DNA of 64,000 bases from Cellulosimicrobium cellulans (GTDB lineage Bacteria > Actinomycetota > Actinomycetes > Actinomycetales > Cellulomonadaceae). Positions within the stretch are counted from its first letter, which is position 1, and every line of letters begins with the position of its first letter. The stretch is from assembly GCF_007679345.1 (NCBI RefSeq), contig NZ_VEGH01000004.1:186001-250000 (forward strand). The letters run 5' to 3'. Position numbers and translations under genes: made by a program. Below are positions 46,949-55,600 of this stretch, one piece after another. The notes beneath the pieces are model-generated. The model saw only the letters and a program-made list of their open reading frames with translations. It did no database searches and was not told where the DNA came from.

Positions 46949-48271
46949 TCACGCGCCCGCGGCCACCTCGGACAGCGACGCCAGCACCTGGTCGAGCGTC
47001 CGCGGGTCCTGCACCAGCGCGCCCATCGCCGCGGTCCACGCCGCCTGCACCGGCACGGGCATCGCGTCCCCGGCCCCGAACCGCACGACGGTGGCACGGG
47101 CCAGGTGCTGCGCGACCGACCGCGCCACGTCGTCCGGGTAGGCCGTGGCCGGCACGGCGGTGTTCACCGCGGTGTACCCGCCGAGCCCGGCCCACCTCGC
47201 CTGCGCGTCCGGGCCGGTCAGGTAGCCCACGAACGACCGCGACGCCGGGGTGTCGCGCAGGACGACGACGAGGTCCGCACCCACCGTGACCGCGTCCGCG
47301 AGCGCGGGGTCGACCGGGGGGAACGGGAACCAGTCGTACCCCTCGCCGGGGACCAGGTCGGGGGCCGCCTCGGCCAGGAACGCCTGCGCGAACGACGCCA
47401 TCGGGTACGCGTACGCCCCCGGCGGGTCGGCGAGCAGCGGCAGCACGCCCTCGGCGTCGCCCGTGGTGAGGATGCCGCGGGTCCCGCCGGCCACCCGGCC
47501 CGGCGCGGTGACCAGGTCCAGGTACCGGTCGAACGCGCCGCGGACGCACGCCTCGGTCCACGGCACCTCGCCGGCGACCCAGCCGTCGTAGACCGCCGGC
47601 CCGCAGGAGCCCAGCACGAGCGAGGCGACCCCGTCGGTCAGCGCCCAGCCGCTGGCCGGGCCGCGGGGTGCGACGACGGACAGCGGCGTGCTGCCGTCCG
47701 CCACCACCCGGTCGGCCAGCGCGACGAGGTCGTCCCAGGTCGCGGGCACGGCGTACCCCGCCGCCGCGAACGCCGCCGGGGAGTACCAGACGGTCGACCG
47801 GTCGGTGGCCTTGACGGGGAGCGCGTACAGCGTGCCGTCGACGCTGCCGAGCGCCGTCCACGCCGCCGGGTAGTCGCGGGCGACGGTCGTCGGGTCGAGG
47901 ACGTCGTCGAGCGGGACCAGCGCGCCGTCGCCGGCGAGGTCGCGCAGCAGCCCCGGGTTCGGCAGCACGGCCACGTCGGGCGGCGCCCCGCCGGCGAGCG
48001 CGGCGGCGAGGTCGCCCGCGAGGTCCCGGGACCCGGTCCAGGCGACGGCCGCACCCGTGGCGCGCTCCCACGCCGCGGCGACGGTGCCGAACGCCTCGCG
48101 CTCGGGACCGCTCCACAGGCCGAGGACCGACACGACGGCACGGTCGAGGCCCGGGGTCGCCGACGTGGCCGGCGGCTGCGAGGTCGGGCCGGGTCCTGTC
48201 GGCCCGGTGCACGCCGCGGCGGACGCCACCAGCAGCGCCGCCGCCAGGGCGGCCGCGCGGCGCAGGGTCAT
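46949..48271 (-). CDS. Extracellular solute-binding lipoprotein (sugar ABC type, orphan)
   Basis: The 440-residue protein has a lipoprotein signal (lipobox ASAAAC, Cys21), a Pro/Thr linker and a solute-binding fold of the sugar-binding (family 1) type with PPDVAVLPNPGLLRDLAGDG and TLYALPVKATDRSTVWYSPA. No permease or ATPase genes are near, so it must borrow a transporter encoded elsewhere or act as a sensor. ATG 48271 follows GGGAGGC. The substrate is probably a glycan, given the pectate-lyase-like protein nearby, but this is inference. Confidence 0.88.
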   Translation of the reverse strand: MTLRRAAALAAALLVASAAACTGPTGPGPTSQPPATSATPGLDRAVVSVLGLWSGPEREAFGTVAAAWERATGAAVAWTGSRDLAGDLAAALAGGAPPDVAVLPNPGLLRDLAGDGALVPLDDVLDPTTVARDYPAAWTALGSVDGTLYALPVKATDRSTVWYSPAAFAAAGYAVPATWDDLVALADRVVADGSTPLSVVAPRGPASGWALTDGVASLVLGSCGPAVYDGWVAGEVPWTEACVRGAFDRYLDLVTAPGRVAGGTRGILTTGDAEGVLPLLADPPGAYAYPMASFAQAFLAEAAPDLVPGEGYDWFPFPPVDPALADAVTVGADLVVVLRDTPASRSFVGYLTGPDAQARWAGLGGYTAVNTAVPATAYPDDVARSVAQHLARATVVRFGAGDAMPVPVQAAWTAAMGALVQDPRTLDQVLASLSEVAAGA

Positions 48272-48349
48272 CGTCGCCTCCCGCGCCGGGTCCGCCCACG
48301 GGTCCCGACGCCCCGCAGGCTACGCGCGGCGGTCGCGCGGCACCCCGGC

Positions 48350-48781
48350 TCACCCCCGGCCGCGCGCCGCGTCCTCGTACCAGCGCAGCCACGCCGCTCC
48401 GGCGTCCCCGGTGCGCCGGCGCAGCGCGGTCCGCCGCAGCTCCATCGGCCGCCGGTCCACCCAGCCGCGCCGGTCCAGCCCCGGCAGCGTCTGCGGCGAC
48501 CGGGCGTAGCCGTCGCGCCCGTCCTGGTCCCGCGAGGTCAGCCGGACCACCGTGCACCGCCGGCCGCGGGTCGACAGCACCACGACCGGCCGGTCCTTCG
48601 CCCCGGTCCCGTCCCGGAACGGCACCATCGCGAACCACACGTCGCCGCGGCGCGCCCGCGGTGCGCCGGCGCGGCCGAGCAGCCGCAGCGCGAGGACCGC
48701 CGCGCCGACGACCAGGACCAGCAGCCACGGGCGGTCGGCGACGAGGTCGGCGAGAACGCCGGGGACGAGCTGGTCGGTCAT
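48350..48781 (-). CDS. Membrane-tethered PemK/MazF-like protein
   Basis: The 143-residue product has an N-terminal membrane helix (about 19-38, WLLVLVVGAAVLALRLLG) followed by a PemK/MazF-type core: RRGDVWFAMVPFRDGTG, KDRPVVVLSTRGRRCTVVRL and a Trp-rich C-terminal stretch. MazF toxins are cytosolic endoribonucleases with a linked antitoxin; here there is a membrane anchor and no antitoxin gene. It may be an RNase held at the membrane or a repurposed fold. ATG 48781 opposes the pectate-lyase-like gene promoter. Confidence 0.7.
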   Translation of the reverse strand: MTDQLVPGVLADLVADRPWLLVLVVGAAVLALRLLGRAGAPRARRGDVWFAMVPFRDGTGAKDRPVVVLSTRGRRCTVVRLTSRDQDGRDGYARSPQTLPGLDRRGWVDRRPMELRRTALRRRTGDAGAAWLRWYEDAARGRG

Positions 48782-48844
48782 GCAGGGGAGTGTCGCAGGC
48801 CGATGCCCCCGGTCTCGCGCAGCGGTGCGGCGAGCAGCCCGGCG

Positions 48845-48874
48845 TTGACGGCCGCCGGGGCGCCTCGCTAGGTT
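48845..48874 (+). promoter_or_regulatory. Promoter of the pectate-lyase-like gene
   Basis: TTGACG (48845-48850) and TAGGTT (48869-48874) are 18 bases apart. The predicted start near 48881 lies inside the LacI-type operator that follows. Confidence 0.75.
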
Positions 48875-48878
48875 CTCA

Positions 48879-48891
48879 GGAACCGGTTTCC
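48879..48891. promoter_or_regulatory. LacI-family operator
   Basis: GGAACCGGTTTCC is a near-perfect palindrome with the central CCGG of LacI/GalR sites. A second palindrome, GGTTC-TCAG-GAACC, overlaps it from 48871. Its place at the transcription start suits repression. Confidence 0.65.
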
Positions 48892-48951
48892 CGTCCCGGA
48901 CGGGGCACAGCCGCACACCGGGTCCACGACGACGTCGTCGAAGGAGCACGC

Positions 48952-51633
48952 GTGCGCGCCGCCCGTCCCCGTCCCACCCCGCCCGCCCTCGGGGCCGCCG
49001 TGCTCGCCGCGGTGCTCGCGTGCGCGCCGGCCGCCGCCGCCGCACCTCCGCCCGACGACCCGGAACCACGCGCATGGCGCTCCGCCTTCGTCGGCAACGT
49101 CTCGGGCTCGGGCGCCGACGCCGGGTCGATCGAGGTCCTCGACGACGGGGCGGTGCGCCTGACCTCGGTCGACGGCAAGATCGCCGAGTCCGAGGACGGG
49201 TTCGTCTACCACTACACCGAGATCGACCCGGCGACGGAGAACTTCACGCTCACCGCGACGTTCCACGTCGACGACGCCTCCGCGGTGGACAACCAGAGCG
49301 GCTACGGCGTGATCGCCCTCGACACGTTCGTGCCGGGCAGCAAGGGTGCGCGGTACTTCAACTCGGCCGCGGCCGCGTTCGCCCGGCAGACCGACCCGGA
49401 GACCGGGCAGTTCCGGTACGGCACGGCCGGTGGCCGGTTCGTCTCCGGCTACACCGAGGCGCCCGACGTCGCGTCCACCGCCCGTTCTGTGCGGGACTCC
49501 GCCGCGTTCGACTGGGGATTCCGCTCCGACCTCGTCACCGAGCAGAACGCCAACCCGCCCAAGATCCTGACCGGGGACACCTTCACGCTCACGCTGCGGC
49601 GCTCGAACACCGGCTTCCACGCCTGGCTGGGCGACGGGGTCGACCGCCAGGTGATCGCGTACGACCCGGCGATGCTGCTGCAGCAGACCGACGACGCGAT
49701 GACGGTCGGGGTCTTCGCGGGGCGCAAGATCCAGGTGACCGTCACGGACCTGAGCCTGACGACCGTGCACCCGGACGACGACGACCCGGCGGTGCCCCGC
49801 CCGGTCACGCTGCTGGAGCCCGCCCTGGCGCTCGACTCGGCCACCACGACCCCGTCGCGGGACTACGCGCCGGGGTTCACGTCGAACGTCCGTGGCGCGG
49901 TGCACGTGCGGGACGCGGCCGGCGCCGTGCTGGGCGGTCCGGTGCCGGTCGCCCCGGGCGTCCCCGCCCGCGTGCCCCTGCACCTGCCGGACGGGAGGTC
50001 CGCCCTCACCGCCGTGCTCCAGCCCGCGCCGGAGGCCGAGCAGGAGCTCGACGAGCACGTCCGGCTGGCGTCGGCCGACCCGGTGCCGCTGGACGTCACG
50101 TTCGAGGTCCGGCGCTACGGGGTGCCCGGCGACGCGCTGCACGTCGCGCCCACGGTGCCCGCGGACGTCGCGGACGGCGGGGTCGCCGGCTCGCCCGACG
50201 GCACGGGCACCCGGGCGGCCCCGCTCGACCTCGCCACCGCCCTCGCGTTCGCCCAGCCCGGGCAGCAGGTCGTGCTGCGCGGCGGCACGTACCGCCCCGA
50301 GCGCGCGGTGGTGATCCCCCGCGGGCGCGACGGGACCGCCGACGCGCGCATCCTGCTCACCTCGGCGCCGGGCGAGCACGTGGTGGTCGACCTGTCGGGC
50401 TCGCCCGACGGCGGGTTCGTGCTCCGCGGCGACTTCTGGCACGTCCACGACCTCGAGGTGACGGGCGCGCGGGGCCGGCAGAAGGCGTTCTCGGTCATGG
50501 GCCACGACAACGTCGTCGAGCGGCTGCACACCCACCACAACGGCAACACCGGGCTGCAGATCTCCGGCGACGACACCGAGCCGCGGTCGATGTGGCCGGC
50601 GCGGAACCTCGTGCTGTCCAGCGTGTCGCACCACAACGCCGACCCGGAGCGCAACGACGCCGACGGGTTCGCCGCCAAGCTCACCGTCGGCGAGGGCAAC
50701 GTGTTCCGGTACTGCATCGCGCACCACAACGTGGACGACGGGTTCGACCTGTACGCCAAGTCCACCCTCGGGCCGCACGGGCCGGTGGCGATCGAGCACT
50801 CGGTCGCCTACCGGAACGGCTACCTGACCGACGACCCGGCGGAGGTCTCGGGCCAGAGCGGCAAGGGCTTCAAGCTCGGCGGCGAGTCGATCCCGCTGGG
50901 CAACGTGCTGACGAACTCCGTGGCCTACGGGAACGTCACCCAGGGGGTGTCGAGCAACTCCAGCCCCGACAGCACCGTGCGCGGGGTCACGACGTACGCC
51001 AACGAGCAGAACAACCTGACGCTGTCCACGACCACGCACCCCGTGACCGACTACCGGGTCACCGGGTTCCTCTCGGCCGGACCGCGCGGCGCCGACCAGA
51101 TCAGCCTCCGCGACCAGGCGGACACGATCCGGACGGACCCGAGCAACTACCTGGACGGCACCAACGCGCTCGGGGTGCCGGTGCAGGACGACTGGTTCGT
51201 CAGCCTGGACACGTCGGTGGCGCCGACCGTCGCGGCCGACGGCAGCATCGACATGCACGGGCTGCTGGAGCTCACGTCGGCGGCCCCGGCGGGCACCGGC
51301 GCGCGGCTCGCGCCGAACCCGGACCCGACCGAGATCGTCCTCGGCCCGGAGCCGGAGCCGGGGTCGGGCGCGGAGCCGGGGCCGGGGGCGCCGGGCGGGG
51401 AGGCGGAGCCCGGCGCGCCGGGCGGCGGGGCCGAGCCCGGAGAGCCGGCGCCACCGCCCGGTGCCGGCGGGACCCAGGTCCCCGGGGGCGCCGACCCGGC
51501 CCCCCGGACCGCGAGCTCCGGGCCGCTCGCGACGACCGGGGCGCGACCCGGCGCGGTGGCGGTGCTCGCGGTGCTGCTCGCGCTCGGGGGCGGCGGTGCC
51601 GTCCTGGTCGGGCGCCGGCGTCCCGCGGCGTAG
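48952..51633 (+). CDS. Cell-wall-anchored pectate-lyase-like (PL9-type) protein
   Basis: The 893-residue exported protein has a signal peptide (about 1-30), a concanavalin-like N-terminal domain (about 40-270), and a right-handed beta helix (about 400-700) with the PL9-type features HNGNTGLQISG, DADGFAAKLT (about 569-578, the Lys being the likely base) and DDGFDLYAK (about 595-603, acidic Ca site). A Pro/Gly/Glu linker leads to the sorting signal LATTG (about 859-863), a membrane helix and RRRPAA, so a sortase should link it to the wall. GTG 48952 follows AAGGAG. LacI-type control is likely. Confidence 0.85.
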   Translation: MRAARPRPTPPALGAAVLAAVLACAPAAAAAPPPDDPEPRAWRSAFVGNVSGSGADAGSIEVLDDGAVRLTSVDGKIAESEDGFVYHYTEIDPATENFTLTATFHVDDASAVDNQSGYGVIALDTFVPGSKGARYFNSAAAAFARQTDPETGQFRYGTAGGRFVSGYTEAPDVASTARSVRDSAAFDWGFRSDLVTEQNANPPKILTGDTFTLTLRRSNTGFHAWLGDGVDRQVIAYDPAMLLQQTDDAMTVGVFAGRKIQVTVTDLSLTTVHPDDDDPAVPRPVTLLEPALALDSATTTPSRDYAPGFTSNVRGAVHVRDAAGAVLGGPVPVAPGVPARVPLHLPDGRSALTAVLQPAPEAEQELDEHVRLASADPVPLDVTFEVRRYGVPGDALHVAPTVPADVADGGVAGSPDGTGTRAAPLDLATALAFAQPGQQVVLRGGTYRPERAVVIPRGRDGTADARILLTSAPGEHVVVDLSGSPDGGFVLRGDFWHVHDLEVTGARGRQKAFSVMGHDNVVERLHTHHNGNTGLQISGDDTEPRSMWPARNLVLSSVSHHNADPERNDADGFAAKLTVGEGNVFRYCIAHHNVDDGFDLYAKSTLGPHGPVAIEHSVAYRNGYLTDDPAEVSGQSGKGFKLGGESIPLGNVLTNSVAYGNVTQGVSSNSSPDSTVRGVTTYANEQNNLTLSTTTHPVTDYRVTGFLSAGPRGADQISLRDQADTIRTDPSNYLDGTNALGVPVQDDWFVSLDTSVAPTVAADGSIDMHGLLELTSAAPAGTGARLAPNPDPTEIVLGPEPEPGSGAEPGPGAPGGEAEPGAPGGGAEPGEPAPPPGAGGTQVPGGADPAPRTASSGPLATTGARPGAVAVLAVLLALGGGGAVLVGRRRPAA

Positions 51634-51665
51634 GACCGGAGGACCCGCCGGGCCGGCCCGCGGCG

Positions 51666-52427
51666 TCACGCCCGGTAGTACACCGCCAGCGGGTACCCCG
51701 GTCCCTCGACGACGGTCACCGGCGTCGCGAACACGTCCGACAGCACCGCGTCCGTCATCACCTCCCGCGGGGTCCCGACGTACCGCACCCGCCCCTCGGT
51801 CATCGCCACCACCCGGTCCGCGTACGCCGAGGCGAAGTTGATGTCGTGCACGACCAGCACCACGGTCTTGCCGAGCTCGTCGGCGGCGCGGCGGAGGCGG
51901 GCCATCATCGCGACGGCGTGCTGCATGTCGAGGTTGTTGAGCGGCTCGTCCAGCAGCACGTACTCGGTGTCCTGGGCGAGCACCATCGCCACGTAGGCGC
52001 GCTGCCGCTGGCCGCCGGACAGCTCGTCGAGGTACCGCTGCTGCAGGTCGGTGAGGTCGAGGAAGTCCAGCGCGGTGTCGACCGCCGCCTCGTCGTCGGT
52101 GGTGAGCCGGCCCTGCGAGTGCGGGAACCGGCCCAGCCGCACGAGCTGACGCACGGTGAGCCGGGCGACGAAGTGGTTCTCCTGCCGGAGGATCGCGAGC
52201 CGCCTCGCGAGGTCGCGGGGCCGGGCGGTGACGACGTCGAGGCCCCCGACGGTCACCCGGCCGGTGTCGGCGCCGAGCAGGCGCCCGACGATCGTCAGCA
52301 TGGTCGACTTGCCCGCGCCGTTCGGGCCGACGAGGGCGGTGACCCCGCCCGTGGGGATCTCGAGGTCGACCGGCCCGAGGGCGTGGACGTCCCCGTAGGT
52401 CTTGGCGACGCCGTCGAGGGTGATCAC
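51666..52427 (-). CDS. Iron-siderophore ABC transporter ATP-binding protein
   Basis: The 253-residue FepC-like ATPase has Walker A GPNGAGKSTM, signature LSGGQRQRAYVAM, Walker B YVLLDEPLNNLD and switch VVHDINFASAYAD. It ends a four-gene operon and overlaps the upstream permease by four bases (GTGA). Iron repression through the upstream box is likely. Confidence 0.92.
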   Translation of the reverse strand: MITLDGVAKTYGDVHALGPVDLEIPTGGVTALVGPNGAGKSTMLTIVGRLLGADTGRVTVGGLDVVTARPRDLARRLAILRQENHFVARLTVRQLVRLGRFPHSQGRLTTDDEAAVDTALDFLDLTDLQQRYLDELSGGQRQRAYVAMVLAQDTEYVLLDEPLNNLDMQHAVAMMARLRRAADELGKTVVLVVHDINFASAYADRVVAMTEGRVRYVGTPREVMTDAVLSDVFATPVTVVEGPGYPLAVYYRA

Positions 52428-53500
52428 CGCAGGCCCTTCCGGAGCAGGTGGACGAGGAACACGAGCCCGCCGCCGAGCTCGATGATGACCGAGACCAGCC
52501 CGGCCGCGTAGAACACGTGCCGCAGCACGACGTAGGCGAGCAGCAGGGTGGCGCACGCGACGGCGACGACCATCGGCAGGGTCTGCGCGTGCCTGCTGGT
52601 GCCGACGACCTGGTAGGTGAGCATCGCGACGACGAAGCCGAAGAACGTCATGGGGCCGACCATCGACGTGGACACCGAGATGAGCACGGCGACCAGGACC
52701 AGCGTCAGCAGAACCTCGCGCTGGTGCCGGACGCCGAGGCTGGTGGCCGTCTCGCGGCCGAGGGCCACGACGTCGAGCACGTGCCGCCGCCGCCACAGCA
52801 CCGTGCCGACCGCGACGCAGACCAGCGCGCCCCAGGGCAGGTAGGAGGCGTCCGAGACGCTGATGTTCCCGAACAGCCGCGCGGACAGGATGTCGAACTC
52901 GCTCGGGGTGAGCAGCCGCTGCATGAACGTCGAGAGCGACCCGAAGCCCATGCCGAGGACGACGCCCACGAGCAGCAGCAGGTGCAGGTCCGCCTTCGTC
53001 CCGGTGAACAGCCAGCCGTAGAGCAGCGACGCGACCCCGACCATGACGAGGCTCTGCAGCGCGATCTTGCCGAGGCCGTCGGTGGCCGCGAGCGTGCCGG
53101 CGCCGAACAGGAACACCAGCCCGGTCTGGATGACCCGGTACATCGCGTCGAACCCGAGGATCGACGGCGTGAGGATGCGGTTGTTCGTCACCGTGTGGAA
53201 CACGACCGTCGCGACGCCCTGGCAGAACGCGACCACGAGGATCGTCCCGACGGAGGCGAACCGGCTGCGCACGATGACCCAGAACCCCGACGAGCCGGGC
53301 GCGGCGGGGTTGCCGTACGTGAGGATCGCGACGGCGGCGGCGAGGGCCGTCATCGCGACGACGGCGAGCCGGAAGCCGTACGAGCCGGTCACGGCGCGGG
53401 CCCGCGCGGCCGCGGTGCGCCCCCGGGACCCGGACCCGCCCGGCGGCGCGGACACCCCGGCCGGAGCGCTCGACGGCGACGTCGTCGCCGCCTCAGCCAC
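52424..53500 (-). CDS. Iron-siderophore ABC transporter permease (second)
   Basis: The 358-residue FecCD-type permease has about nine to ten membrane helices after a Pro/Ser-rich N-terminal tail of some 35 residues. Family marks include RLFGNISVSDASYLPWGALV, MVGPMTFFGFVVAMLTYQVV and the C-terminal LGGGLVFLVHLLRKG. GTG 53500 overlaps the upstream permease gene by 8 bases. It should pair with the other permease as a heterodimer. Confidence 0.92.
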   Translation of the reverse strand: MAEAATTSPSSAPAGVSAPPGGSGSRGRTAAARARAVTGSYGFRLAVVAMTALAAAVAILTYGNPAAPGSSGFWVIVRSRFASVGTILVVAFCQGVATVVFHTVTNNRILTPSILGFDAMYRVIQTGLVFLFGAGTLAATDGLGKIALQSLVMVGVASLLYGWLFTGTKADLHLLLLVGVVLGMGFGSLSTFMQRLLTPSEFDILSARLFGNISVSDASYLPWGALVCVAVGTVLWRRRHVLDVVALGRETATSLGVRHQREVLLTLVLVAVLISVSTSMVGPMTFFGFVVAMLTYQVVGTSRHAQTLPMVVAVACATLLLAYVVLRHVFYAAGLVSVIIELGGGLVFLVHLLRKGLR

Positions 53501-54485
53501 GGCGCCGCACCCGCAGGACCAGGGCGACGAACGCGGCCGCGCCCACCAGGCCGAGGATCATCGCGACCGGCACCTCGAACGGCATCCGCACGGTCCGGCC
53601 CGCGATGTCGCACGCGGTGACGAGCGCGACCCCGCCCAGGCACACCCACGGGAGGTTCGACCGCAGGTCGTCACCGCGCAGCAGGGACACCACGTTCGGC
53701 ACGACGAGCCCGAGGAACGGCAGGAAGCCGACGACGACGGTCGTGACGCCGGCGGCCACGGCGACCAGCGCGGTCCCGACCAGGATCAGCCGGTCGTAGC
53801 GGAGCCCCAGGCCGGTCGCGACGTCCCGGCCGAGTCCGGCGACGGTGAGCCGGTCGGCGAGGACGAAGATGGCGACGCACACGGCGGCGACCACCCACAG
53901 CACCTCGTACTGCCCGCGGACCACGCTGGTGAAGCTGCCCATGAACCAGGTGCCGAGCAGCTGCAGGTAGTTCGTCGAGATCGCGATCAGGGTGGTGAGC
54001 GAGCTGACGACGGCGCCGAGCATGATCCCGACTACCGGCACGACGAGCGTCGAGCGCACCTGCACCCGGCGCAGCACGGCCAGGAAGACCATCGTCCCGG
54101 CGAAGGCCGCGAGGCTCGCGAGCGCCATCCGGGTCGCGATGCCCGCACCGGGCAGCAGGATCACCGAGAGGAGCAGGCCGAGCGCCGCCCACTCGCTCGT
54201 ACCGCTGGTGGTGGGCTCGACGAACCGGTTCTGGGTGAGCTGCTGCAGCACCAGGCCGCTGACCGCCATCGCGCTGCCGGCCAGCACCAGCGCGAGCGTG
54301 CGGGGGACGCGGGTGATCAGGAACATCTCGGCGCCGCCGTCGGCGCGCAGGTCGTACACGCCGACGAACAGGGAGAGCACCACGAGGGCGAGCGTGATCC
54401 CGCCCGCGACGAGCAGCGGCGCGGGGGAGCGCCGCCCCGGGCGGGTGCCCGGGGCGGCGTCCGCCGCGGGGGGTGCGAGCGTCAC
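53493..54485 (-). CDS. Iron-siderophore ABC transporter permease (first)
   Basis: The 330-residue FecCD-type permease has clear family motifs: RVPRTLALVLAGSAMAVSGL, LLGTWFMGSFTSVVRGQ, GLGRDVATGLGLRYDRLI and FLPFLGLVVPNVVSLLRGDD. GTG 54485 overlaps the binding-protein stop (GTGA), so translation is coupled. It forms the channel with the second permease. Confidence 0.93.
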   Translation of the reverse strand: MTLAPPAADAAPGTRPGRRSPAPLLVAGGITLALVVLSLFVGVYDLRADGGAEMFLITRVPRTLALVLAGSAMAVSGLVLQQLTQNRFVEPTTSGTSEWAALGLLLSVILLPGAGIATRMALASLAAFAGTMVFLAVLRRVQVRSTLVVPVVGIMLGAVVSSLTTLIAISTNYLQLLGTWFMGSFTSVVRGQYEVLWVVAAVCVAIFVLADRLTVAGLGRDVATGLGLRYDRLILVGTALVAVAAGVTTVVVGFLPFLGLVVPNVVSLLRGDDLRSNLPWVCLGGVALVTACDIAGRTVRMPFEVPVAMILGLVGAAAFVALVLRVRRRG

Positions 54486-55486
54486 GCGGCGCCGGCGAAC
54501 GCCTGCGCCACCTGCTCGTACAGCGCGGTGTAGGCCTGGATGTCCTCGGTCAGGTAGAAGTCCGGGTCGAGGTAGATCACCTGGTCCTGCGCGACGGCGG
54601 TGACGCCCTGCAGCGCCTCGGAGCCGCCGATGAGCTCGGCCGCCGGGCGGTACTCGCCCTCGCCGACGCCCGCGCCGTCGCGGTCGAGCACGACGATCCA
54701 GTCCGGGTTCGCCGCGGCGATCGCCTCGACGCTGATGTCGTCGCCGTGCGAGGTGTCCTCGGCCGCCTGCTCGATGGCGGGCTGCAGGCCGAGCGTCGGG
54801 AACAGCGTGCCGATGCTGCGGCCGGTGACCGGCGCGCTGTAGGAGATCTCGCCGCCGGAGGTGATCAGGCCGACGACGGTGCTCTCGCCGTCGTACGCGG
54901 CGGCCGCGTCGGCGACGGCCTGCTCGTAGTCCGCGACGATCTGCGCGGCCTCGTCCTCGCGGTCGAAGATCTGGCCCAGGGCCTCGACCTGGCGGACGAG
55001 CTCGTCGGACTGGTCCTCGCCCTCGCGCGGGTGCAGCTCGACCACGACCGCGTCGGGGTTCTGGGCCACGATGTCGTCGTAGCTGTCCGAGAACCGGTAG
55101 CCGCCGATGACCAGGTCGGGCTCGGCGGCGACGATCGACTCCAGGTTCGGCTCGCGGTGCGTGCCGACGTCCAGGACGGACCCGTCCTCGGTGTACTCCG
55201 GCCACAGGTCGTCGCCCATGAGCCCCTTCGGCGCGGCGACGAGCGGGACGTCCCAGGCCGACAGCGTCTCGAAGACGTGGTTGTCCAGTGCGACGACGCG
55301 CTCCGGGCGGACGGGGACCTCGACGCTGCCGTGGTTGTCCTCGATCGTGACGGTGCTCGCGGCCGCGGTGGTGTCCGCGTCGGCGGCCGGTGAGTCCGCG
55401 TCGGCGGTCCCGCCGCAGGCGGCGAGGGCGAGGGCGAGCGGGGCCGCCGTGAGGAGGGCGGCGAACCGGCGGGTGCGCGTGGGCAT
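54482..55486 (-). CDS. Iron-siderophore ABC transporter substrate-binding lipoprotein
   Basis: The 334-residue lipoprotein (lipobox ALAACGG, Cys24) has a FepB/FecB-type binding fold: RPERVVALDNHVFETLSAWD, LESIVAAEPDLVIGGYRFSD and GRSIGTLFPTLGLQPAIEQA. It captures a ferric siderophore outside the membrane and passes it to the two permeases encoded downstream. A DtxR/IdeR box lies 49 bases upstream of the ATG, so the operon should be switched on when iron is scarce. Confidence 0.93.
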   Translation of the reverse strand: MPTRTRRFAALLTAAPLALALAACGGTADADSPAADADTTAAASTVTIEDNHGSVEVPVRPERVVALDNHVFETLSAWDVPLVAAPKGLMGDDLWPEYTEDGSVLDVGTHREPNLESIVAAEPDLVIGGYRFSDSYDDIVAQNPDAVVVELHPREGEDQSDELVRQVEALGQIFDREDEAAQIVADYEQAVADAAAAYDGESTVVGLITSGGEISYSAPVTGRSIGTLFPTLGLQPAIEQAAEDTSHGDDISVEAIAAANPDWIVVLDRDGAGVGEGEYRPAAELIGGSEALQGVTAVAQDQVIYLDPDFYLTEDIQAYTALYEQVAQAFAGAA

Positions 55487-55534
55487 GGGTGTGGCTCCTC
55501 GATGGAGTCGGTGAACGGGAAGCTGCGGCCGAAG

Positions 55535-55553
55535 TAAGGTGAACCTATCCTTA
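55535..55553 (-). promoter_or_regulatory. DtxR/IdeR iron box
   Basis: On the minus strand TAAGGATAGGTTCACCTTA matches 16 of 19 positions of the DtxR/IdeR consensus TWAGGTTAGSCTAACCTWA. It lies just upstream of the siderophore-uptake operon. Confidence 0.85.
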
Positions 55554-55600
55554 CTCGTGCCTGTCACGTCAACCTCGGTCCGAGGGGCAGACTGGCGCGC

